Source of the DNA: Helicobacter sp.
GTDB lineage: Bacteria; Campylobacterota; Campylobacteria; Campylobacterales; Helicobacteraceae
DNA: 12,698 nt
Assembly: GCA_029257755.1 (NCBI GenBank)
Contig: JARIAP010000133.1
Coordinates: 1-12,698, forward strand
Reading direction: 5' to 3'
Below, in pieces: positions 7,252 to 12,698 of this stretch. Positions within the stretch are counted from its first letter, which is position 1, and each line of letters starts with the position of its first letter. The notes below the pieces were generated by a model, which was not told the DNA's origin, did not search any database, and saw nothing but the letters and a program-made list of their open reading frames with translations. The translations under genes and the position numbers were made by a program.

Positions 7252-9480
7252 TTAACTTGTATATAAAAAATGTAGAAATTTGTTTTGTATCCATTCTATT
7301 GGTATATCACGCCATTTATTTGTTTTTATATATTCTTCAAACCAATAGTAAAATGCTTCTCTAAATGGATTATTTATCCATTGCAATTTGCTAACATTTT
7401 CTTGCACATTCCAAATTTTTATAAAGTGATTAATTGCTTGTAGTTCATTATTATAGAATGATGGTAATTCAAAAAAATTACCAAATTTATCAAATACAAA
7501 AAAACTATTTAAAAAATTATAACAATCAACAGAATCTAAATTTTTATCTTTATTCAACAATGAAGATAATTCTATTGTTTCTTGTTTTTGCAAAGTTTCA
7601 TTATATTTTAATGTATATAGAATTGTGCTACTATTTATGTCTTGTGCAACTTTTAGATTATATCTATCTAATTCTATTATAAATTTGTTTAATGATTGTA
7701 TGTTGCCTATATTGCAGTATATACCTTGAATTTCTAAGCCCATTATATTTGCTATTTGTTTTTTGTCGCTATGTGATAAAGTTTGTGCTAGTAAATCATT
7801 TGAAAATACATCAAGCAATATATGTTTATTGTTTGTTAATTGTGATATAACAATGGAGTATGAGTGATTTTTTAATATTGTAGATATTTTTTCTTGTTTA
7901 TCCTTATTATCTATGTAATATGGTAAATTATCTCTAGATTCTGTATTAAATGCAAAAAATTTTGAATTTCTATATGAAATAATTATATTTTTACCAATGT
8001 GTTTCCTAACAACATATAATGGAAACTTCAAGGAATTTATAAATACATTTTTATTATCTTTATATGATTTAGTCTTATTTGAATTTAAATGATAGCCCCT
8101 AGCTTCTATCTGCCATTTTTTTATATCAACTATAAGGGGATAAAAAGAATAGTTAGATTCAATAATATCATTTGAATATGTTTTTATATTAACAAATAAT
8201 AGATTGTCTTTTGTTATTACATTAGCTTTTTTGTTTTTTTCAATAAAATCTATAAATTTTTGTAACTCTTTTTTTGCATCTTTTTCTTGTTTTGAAACAA
8301 ATAAAGTGTTTTTTATACTTTTATCTATAAAACCATGTTGATTTAATTGCACCGCCCTTAAATAGCCACCAAATTCTACTTTAGATTCCATAATAAAATT
8401 TTTCTCAAAAAGGCAAATTGGTAGTTCGGCTTTATTTCTATGTCCAAAAAATTGATAAAAATTATTTGGTGTATTTTTTGCAAATGCTTTTGCTATAGTA
8501 TCTACATTTACATAAGAACCAACTCCATGTATGCTTTGAGATGCACTTAATAGAATTGGGTATGTTGGCATATTTGAAAGTCCTCCATGAGTGCAAATAA
8601 CCATTTTATCGTGAAATTTATAAAAAAAATATGGAATCAATTTGTTGTAAAATCTTTTTGCATCATTTTTGCTAAATCCTTTTTGCTCAAGTTCTATTTG
8701 TGTATTTAATCTAAATTCCTTTGAATCTATACTTCTATTATTTGCCCATTCCCATAGTCTTTTTTCGTGGTTACCTTCAATTAGGCACACATTTTTTTTA
8801 TCCATAATAGTAAGCAAAAATTTTAATACTTCGTAATTTTGAAATCCTCTGTCTATATAATCACCAAGAAAAATATAAAACTCATCATCTCTTATTTTAC
8901 CTAGATATTTTGTAAGCACAGAATATGAACCTTGTATATCCCCAATATGATGAATTACTTTATATCCATTTAGATTAAATGGTGTAATATCTAAGAGTTT
9001 CGTAATTTCATCTGGACTAATAATATCACACTTTATAGGTATTGTTGAGTTTTGTAATTCCTTATACATATTTTGTAATTCATCTACACTATAATAAATA
9101 TTATTGTTCAATTTTTGTTTATTTCTATCTACTATAACATCAAATGGAACTAGACTAAAATCAACAATTATAATTTTATATGCATAGATTTTTGCCATTT
9201 CTTTATAATTGCTAAAATATGATTTTGATATATGATTATCTTCAATAATGACAAAATCACCTCTTAACATACGAGTTTCTAGTGCAATAAAAAGCATTTG
9301 ATGTGCAATTTTATCGTTTTTATTGTTGATAACAATATTTCCATTATCATCAAACATTGGGCTTTGTGTAAGATTCCTAAATATATCTTGGCTAAGAGTA
9401 TAATTTTGTAAATTATACTCTTGTATCCAAGTAGTTTTACCGCAAAGAGGCATACCACGCGTTAAAAGTAAATATCTCAT
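7252..9480 (-). CDS. Trifunctional-type RNA repair protein: polynucleotide kinase, phosphatase and degenerate Rnl1-like ligase domain
   Basis: A 742-residue protein in three parts. Residues 1-165 are a P-loop 5' kinase: GMPLCGKTT at 9-17 and SQDIFR at 30-35, whose Asp32 matches the general base of Pnkp kinases. Residues 175-390 are a metallophosphoesterase of the ApaH/Pnkp type: GDIQG at 180-184, GDYIDRG at 206-212, GNHEKR at 236-241, THGG at 297-300 and FGHR at 345-348. Residues 400-742 resemble a T4 Rnl1-type ligase: EARG at 459-462 and KHIG at 493-496 in the place of motif I (KxxG, AMP-accepting Lys). The expected motif III, IV and V residues are not seen; the segment FFVFDKFGNFFELPSFY near 660-676 stands where EGxV and KxK should be. 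The family heals 2',3'-cyclic/5'-OH RNA ends, as left by tRNA-cutting nucleases. GGAG lies 8 nt before the ATG. Kinase and phosphatase are confident, the ligase part less so. Confidence 0.82.
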   Translation of the reverse strand: MRYLLLTRGMPLCGKTTWIQEYNLQNYTLSQDIFRNLTQSPMFDDNGNIVINNKNDKIAHQMLFIALETRMLRGDFVIIEDNHISKSYFSNYKEMAKIYAYKIIIVDFSLVPFDVIVDRNKQKLNNNIYYSVDELQNMYKELQNSTIPIKCDIISPDEITKLLDITPFNLNGYKVIHHIGDIQGSYSVLTKYLGKIRDDEFYIFLGDYIDRGFQNYEVLKFLLTIMDKKNVCLIEGNHEKRLWEWANNRSIDSKEFRLNTQIELEQKGFSKNDAKRFYNKLIPYFFYKFHDKMVICTHGGLSNMPTYPILLSASQSIHGVGSYVNVDTIAKAFAKNTPNNFYQFFGHRNKAELPICLFEKNFIMESKVEFGGYLRAVQLNQHGFIDKSIKNTLFVSKQEKDAKKELQKFIDFIEKNKKANVITKDNLLFVNIKTYSNDIIESNYSFYPLIVDIKKWQIEARGYHLNSNKTKSYKDNKNVFINSLKFPLYVVRKHIGKNIIISYRNSKFFAFNTESRDNLPYYIDNKDKQEKISTILKNHSYSIVISQLTNNKHILLDVFSNDLLAQTLSHSDKKQIANIMGLEIQGIYCNIGNIQSLNKFIIELDRYNLKVAQDINSSTILYTLKYNETLQKQETIELSSLLNKDKNLDSVDCYNFLNSFFVFDKFGNFFELPSFYNNELQAINHFIKIWNVQENVSKLQWINNPFREAFYYWFEEYIKTNKWRDIPIEWIQNKFLHFLYTS

Positions 9481-9511
9481 TTGTTTAACTCCACATTGAG
9501 ATTTTATTTTA

Positions 9512-9520
9512 ATTATATCA
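9512..9520 (-). promoter_or_regulatory. Extended -10 promoter of the RNA repair gene and ubiX
   Basis: The minus strand reads TGATATAAT, a perfect extended -10 box. Transcription would start near 9505, leaving a leader of about 25 nt that contains the GGAG ribosome binding site. No -35 is apparent. Confidence 0.65.
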
Positions 9521-9744
9521 AAAATACATTTTTAAAATAAAAAGAAACTAGATAAGAATATACGGAAAAATAAAGTATCATTTTATAGGCACATAAAGAC
9601 ATTATATAATTAAAAAATACAAAGATATAAGTAAAAATTTTGCAAAAGATCATTTAAATTACTTAATGTTGCAAAAACAAATAATCTCAGTAAACTAATT
9701 GCATTAAAAAATACAATATACTTAGTTAATAATTATATATGATA

Positions 9745-10176
9745 TTATTCTAATCCGTCTATTTCTATATCTGTGCAGAAAAACGCACTTTTTGTCTTAA
9801 TATCAGAGTTTGACTTTAGACAGGCACGAAGAAAGATATCGGATTCTTCTAAACTTGAAAATATTGTAGTTGTCTCTGTAAAAGTCATAATATCATATAA
9901 ATTTGTAAAAGTCCCTACTTTTTCCATAATAGTTTCAAACTCACTAACATTATTTTTCAAACTTCTTTCATCTTGATCGAGTTTATTAAGCGTAACTTTG
10001 TATAAATAAAACTCATGAATCACTCCCCTTTCAGTTCTTGCGTCAAACTTACTTCCTGGCTCTGGCAAAATTATATTTGTTCCATAAAATTCATTTGCAC
10101 TTTTTACAAGTTCTTCAGCCTTAACAACAGAAAAAACCACTGGTAAATCAACCAAAAAATCAGCCTTATTCTTCAT
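9745..10176 (-). CDS. Small soluble protein of unknown function
   Basis: A 143-residue protein that I do not recognise. It has no signal peptide, no membrane span and no known catalytic motif. It is acidic and predicted mixed alpha/beta, with an N-terminal segment DLPVVFSVVKAEELVKSANEF, a conserved-looking PEPGSKFDARTERGV stretch around residues 38-52, and a C-terminal acidic end. The coding evidence is an AGGAG box (with a rather long 11-nt spacer), a perfect extended -10 promoter, and codon use richer in G and C than its neighbours in places (one 60-base line around 10021 is about 40 percent GC). This could mean acquisition from elsewhere or higher expression. It is transcribed alone and diverges from the next gene. 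Confidence 0.75.
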   Translation of the reverse strand: MKNKADFLVDLPVVFSVVKAEELVKSANEFYGTNIILPEPGSKFDARTERGVIHEFYLYKVTLNKLDQDERSLKNNVSEFETIMEKVGTFTNLYDIMTFTETTTIFSSLEESDIFLRACLKSNSDIKTKSAFFCTDIEIDGLE

Positions 10177-10213
10177 AACTAAATTAGCTCCTAATGCAAC
10201 AATTATTTATAAA

Positions 10214-10222
10214 ATTATAGCA
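10214..10222 (-). promoter_or_regulatory. Extended -10 promoter of the 143-residue protein gene
   Basis: The minus strand reads TGCTATAAT, a perfect extended -10 box. A start near 10207 gives a leader of about 30 nt. Confidence 0.65.
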
Positions 10223-10298
10223 AAATTTTATAAAGAATTACTTAATTAGGACATAGTTATATTGTTTTATATTTTAACTAATATATAAAATAATTGGC

Positions 10299-10304
10299 TA
10301 TAAT
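10299..10304 (+). promoter_or_regulatory. Possible second, upstream promoter of the 372-residue protein gene
   Basis: A perfect TATAAT preceded by GGC (only half of the TGn extension) lies 49 nt upstream of the main -10 box. Nine consecutive A residues at 10307-10315 fall at its predicted start region. It may be a weak tandem promoter or chance in AT-rich DNA. Confidence 0.25.
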
Positions 10305-10344
10305 TTAAAAAAAAATGATATTATTATAAAAAAGCATAAATTAA

Positions 10345-10353
10345 TGTTATAAT
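10345..10353 (+). promoter_or_regulatory. Extended -10 promoter of the 372-residue protein gene
   Basis: TGTTATAAT is a perfect extended -10 box. A start near 10360 leaves a leader of about 20 nt containing the AGGGAG ribosome binding site. Confidence 0.65.
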
Positions 10354-10380
10354 ATCAAAAAATAGGGAGATTAAAACAAT

Positions 10381-11499
10381 ATGGCAATTAAATTATTATG
10401 TCTTTCATCTGCTAATACTAGTTCATTTGCTAAAATATTTTTGCAATATATTGAAAAAAATGGTAGAGTTGAATATGATTATGCCGAAATAGAACCATAT
10501 GTTTTAGCAAAAATCCCATTTTCTAAACTCATTACCCATTTTTGTTCTCAAACGCCAGATTATATCATGTCGTTTGATGGGCATTATCGTTATATAAAAA
10601 ATGATCCCCAAATTCCTTTTATAGAAATGAGTAACTCTGTGGCTGGACCTATTAGAGCAAATCGTCCTTTTATAAAAAATCCAGTTGATTGGGAAAACAA
10701 AGTTGTTAAAGTTGAGCCATCATGGTATAACAAAATACTTCCATTAGAAGATAAAACAATATATAATATGCTTGATTCTTATAGATATGTTTATTTAAGA
10801 TATTTGGTTGCAGAATCAAAAAAAGAAATGAATAAAAAAGAAATGCCATTTGCTTTTTATATTCCAGATTGGAATACACATACAGATGATATTTTAAACA
10901 ATGTTTATAGATATTTGGATTTTTGTCGTGAAGATAGGTGTAGCTTACATGTAGCACTTCCAAAATCAACTATAGATCCAGCTGATTTAACTTTAGAAGA
11001 AAAATATAAAGTTAAAAGAAAAAGTATTGATACAACCTTAAAAATTATGAATGATGAAATTACTAAATTTAATAAAGAATATGAAGAGGAGGGATTAGTT
11101 GGTAGGATTACAGATAATATACATTATGAAAAACATTTATTAAGATACAATATTAGATTATTATCAATTGAACCAAGTAGTACAACATGGATTGAAACAT
11201 TGTATATGTTAAAAGTAAAGGGTATAGAATGCAATAAAATAAGATTAGTTATATCAAATGGTCGTAGATTTCCTGGAACCGATGTATTTGATCAATCTTT
11301 AAGTGATGTTGAAAAATACTTTAAAGATAATTTAATGAGACGCGATAAAACTCAAATGTTGGGGTATATATACACAACTACAGACAGATTTTATCATTTT
11401 ATTGATTATCAAGAAAATTTTGCACTTCAAATAGATTTTGATAAAATTGCACAAATTATTGCTAGTGGTGGTAACGCACAACAACAAAAGGCACAATAG
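10381..11499 (+). CDS. Cytosolic protein of unknown function, 372 residues
   Basis: I do not recognise this protein. It has no signal peptide or membrane span and appears soluble. The N-terminal part begins MAIKLLCLSSANTSSFA, a beta strand then a Ser-rich loop that would suit a Rossmann-like or nucleotide-binding start, but no glycine-rich motif is present. Distinctive stretches are MSNSVAGPIRANRPF, FYIPDWNTHTDDI, a lysine/glutamate-rich helix near residues 200-240, NGRRFPGTDVF, and a low-complexity tail GGNAQQQKAQ. AGGGAG lies 11 nt before the ATG, the same long spacing as in the divergent gene. A pseudopilin-like gene follows after 29 nt with no promoter or terminator visible between, so the two are probably one transcript. 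The long clean frame makes it a real gene. Confidence 0.85.
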   Translation: MAIKLLCLSSANTSSFAKIFLQYIEKNGRVEYDYAEIEPYVLAKIPFSKLITHFCSQTPDYIMSFDGHYRYIKNDPQIPFIEMSNSVAGPIRANRPFIKNPVDWENKVVKVEPSWYNKILPLEDKTIYNMLDSYRYVYLRYLVAESKKEMNKKEMPFAFYIPDWNTHTDDILNNVYRYLDFCREDRCSLHVALPKSTIDPADLTLEEKYKVKRKSIDTTLKIMNDEITKFNKEYEEEGLVGRITDNIHYEKHLLRYNIRLLSIEPSSTTWIETLYMLKVKGIECNKIRLVISNGRRFPGTDVFDQSLSDVEKYFKDNLMRRDKTQMLGYIYTTTDRFYHFIDYQENFALQIDFDKIAQIIASGGNAQQQKAQ

Positions 11500-11528
11500 A
11501 TAAGACTATTTACATCTATATTGCAAAT

Positions 11529-12203
11529 ATGAGATTACTTGATATTGTATTTTATATTGTTATTTTAAGCATTATAGCATCATGTGCTTGGCTTTCTTAT
11601 TCTTTTTCATCACCAAATAATTCTCGCTCAATTTTAACTACATTATATGCTCTAAAACATACTAGACTTTTGTCTCTTATTGATAGTTCTACCTTAGCAT
11701 ATATTGATTTTGGTAATATTTATTCATTTTCAAGAGTAGATTCTAAAAGATTGATAGATGTTTATAAACCATTTTATTGGCAGATTCAATTTCATACTAG
11801 CGGTATTTATACAAAAAATAGTTTATCAATTTACAGAGATACGCCAAGATTTGCAAATACTACTGATTTTGATAAACGACCGCTTGCTGGAGATATAGTT
11901 GCATTGCATGTTGGTAATTCTCAATGCCTTAGTGGCTACAATAATACAAACATTACTAATTTTTGTAAGGATAACGCATTATTTGACTTTAGGTTACATG
12001 AAAGCAATAAACTTGATATATTAGCATTACAACAACCTTCAATATGTCAAGAACGAGACACATTTAGATTTTACTTTAGTGATTTTAGTAGAGTATTGTG
12101 CGGTCAAAAAATTAATGAAATTAACACTATGCAAAAAATTGCGGTAGGTAATTCTTATATATTTATTGAGCCAATAACTGGCTATTCATTTATTTCAATA
12201 TAA
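11529..12203 (+). CDS. Pseudopilin-like (type II secretion/competence) protein lacking a prepilin leader
   Basis: A 224-residue protein with a single N-terminal hydrophobic helix (LLDIVFYIVILSIIAS, about 3-18) and an extracytoplasmic remainder. The whole pattern follows epsilonproteobacterial pseudopilin-like proteins as I recall them: helix continuing to LYALKHTRLLSLID (39-52), then a WQIQF strand (84-88), SIYRDT (100-105), a KRPLAGD loop, FYFSDFSR (181-188) and the closing IEPITGY (213-219). Four cysteines after the helix (133, 146, 173, 191) could form disulfides. Relatives have a short basic leader ending in Gly before FTLLE; here the protein begins at MRLLD, so the leader and cleavage site are missing and Glu5 would be Asp. 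No clear ribosome binding site precedes the ATG; translation may be coupled to the upstream gene 29 nt away. Confidence 0.7.
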   Translation: MRLLDIVFYIVILSIIASCAWLSYSFSSPNNSRSILTTLYALKHTRLLSLIDSSTLAYIDFGNIYSFSRVDSKRLIDVYKPFYWQIQFHTSGIYTKNSLSIYRDTPRFANTTDFDKRPLAGDIVALHVGNSQCLSGYNNTNITNFCKDNALFDFRLHESNKLDILALQQPSICQERDTFRFYFSDFSRVLCGQKINEINTMQKIAVGNSYIFIEPITGYSFISI

Positions 12204-12221
12204 ACTACATTATTCTATGAT

Positions 12222-12241
12222 TTTTTATAAATTTATAAAAA
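12222..12241. repeat. Perfect AT-only 20-base palindrome, possible weak terminator
   Basis: Both arms of ten bases pair perfectly around a centre between 12231 and 12232 with no loop, built only from A and T. It lies 19 nt after the pseudopilin-like gene and before the tRNA promoter. Its position suits a transcription end, with T runs on both sides, but the absence of GC pairs makes it a weak hairpin. Confidence 0.25.
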
Positions 12242-12256
12242 TAAATTCTTTTTATC

Positions 12257-12285
12257 TTGACTTTATTATTTTTTTTAGATAGAAT
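12257..12285 (+). promoter_or_regulatory. Sigma-70-type promoter of the tRNA cluster
   Basis: TTGACT at 12257-12262 and TAGAAT at 12280-12285 are separated by exactly 17 nt. Transcription would start near 12292, about 29 nt before tRNA-Thr. A near-consensus -35 box is seen nowhere else in this window, fitting a strong stable-RNA promoter. Confidence 0.7.
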
Positions 12286-12320
12286 TACACCTTTTAAATA
12301 TGATTTATATTTAAATTTAT

Positions 12321-12396
12321 GCTGGTTTAGCTCAGTTGGTAGAGCAGCTGCCTTGTAAGCAGCAGGCCGGGGGTTCAAGTCCCTTAACCAGCTCCA
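12321..12396 (+). tRNA. tRNA-Thr (anticodon UGU)
   Basis: Seventy-six bases fold as a standard cloverleaf: acceptor GCTGGTT pairs with AACCAGC, the D arm holds AGCTCAGTTGGTAGAGC, the anticodon stem GCTGC/GCAGC encloses loop CTTGTAA with anticodon TGT at 12354-12356, and the T loop is GTTCAAGTC. Discriminator T and an encoded CCA follow. It is the first gene of the cluster. Confidence 0.97.
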
Positions 12397-12478
12397 TTTT
12401 GTTTATCAAACTCTTTTTATAATATTTAAGTTTTAAACTTTGAATTAATATCAGTGTTTGACCAGTTTTTAACATTGT

Positions 12479-12563
<85 letters not shown>

Positions 12564-12573
12564 TTGTTTTTGT

Positions 12574-12650
12574 GCGGGAATAGCTCAGTTGGCTAGAGCA
12601 TCAGCCTTCCAAGCTGAGGGTCGCGGGTTCGAGTCCCGTTTCCCGCTCCA
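12574..12650 (+). tRNA. tRNA-Gly (anticodon UCC)
   Basis: Seventy-seven bases with acceptor GCGGGAA paired to TTCCCGC, anticodon stem TCAGC/GCTGA around loop CTTCCAA with anticodon TCC at 12608-12610, T loop GTTCGAGTC, discriminator T and encoded CCA. It follows tRNA-Tyr by 10 nt. The remaining 48 bases of the window contain no recognisable gene start. Confidence 0.97.
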
Positions 12651-12698
12651 TTTGGTTATTGCGTTTAAGCAACTGGGAGCTGAAGAATTTATAAATTT

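Noticed and set aside
9513..9653. A 46-codon hydrophobic reading frame on the minus strand between the RNA repair gene and the 143-residue gene
   Set aside because: It has no ribosome binding site, ends inside the -10 box of the repair gene and is rich in Phe/Tyr/Ile as expected of random AT-rich DNA. The rest of 9521-9744 holds nothing I can support.
12397..12478. TATAAT at 12418-12423 as an internal promoter for tRNA-Tyr and tRNA-Gly
   Set aside because: No TG extension and no suitably spaced -35 box; the three tRNAs are more simply read from the upstream promoter.
12651..12698. Start of a further tRNA or of tuf at the right edge
   Set aside because: Only 48 bases remain, with a small TTGC/GCAA hairpin but no acceptor stem, start codon or ribosome binding site that could be recognised.

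Overview
The window is very AT-rich DNA from an epsilonproteobacterium, most likely a Helicobacter-like species. The evidence is the low GC, the extended -10 promoters without -35 boxes, the ispB-hemA gene pair, the coaX gene preceded by a beta-propeller lipoprotein gene (both arrangements recalled from H. pylori), the epsilon-type pseudopilin-like protein and the Thr-Tyr-Gly tRNA cluster. Gene names are read from protein motifs and not from any search.

Layout. Positions 1-113 look like the right end of an IS200/IS605-type element with hairpins typical of a TnpB guide RNA, directly beyond the 3' end of hisG. Positions 146-3263 are a minus-strand operon: a YfgM-like single-span membrane protein, a BamB/PQQ-like lipoprotein, type III pantothenate kinase (coaX) and short-form ATP phosphoribosyltransferase (hisG). 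It diverges from a plus-strand pair, a long-chain polyprenyl diphosphate synthase (ispB-like) and glutamyl-tRNA reductase (hemA), at 3463-5758. The hemA stop codon overlaps that of a convergent RluB-family pseudouridine synthase (5755-6579). Next on the minus strand are ubiX (6659-7234) and, upstream of it in the same apparent operon, a 742-residue kinase-phosphatase-ligase-like RNA repair protein (7252-9480).

Positions 9745-12203 hold three genes of unclear function: a 143-residue orphan on the minus strand, a divergent 372-residue orphan, and a pseudopilin-like protein that has lost its prepilin leader. The window ends with tRNA-Thr(UGU), tRNA-Tyr(GUA) and tRNA-Gly(UCC), driven by the only promoter here with both a -35 and a -10 box. 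In other bacteria this cluster often precedes tuf, but the window stops before that could be seen.

Functionally, IspB would supply the menaquinone side chain and UbiX the prenylated flavin for UbiD-type decarboxylases, HemA starts haem synthesis, and the YfgM/BamB-like pair would act in envelope protein biogenesis. The most unusual item is the RNA repair protein: its kinase and phosphatase modules look intact, while its Rnl1-like ligase module seems to keep the motif I lysine but to have lost the other nucleotidyltransferase motifs.
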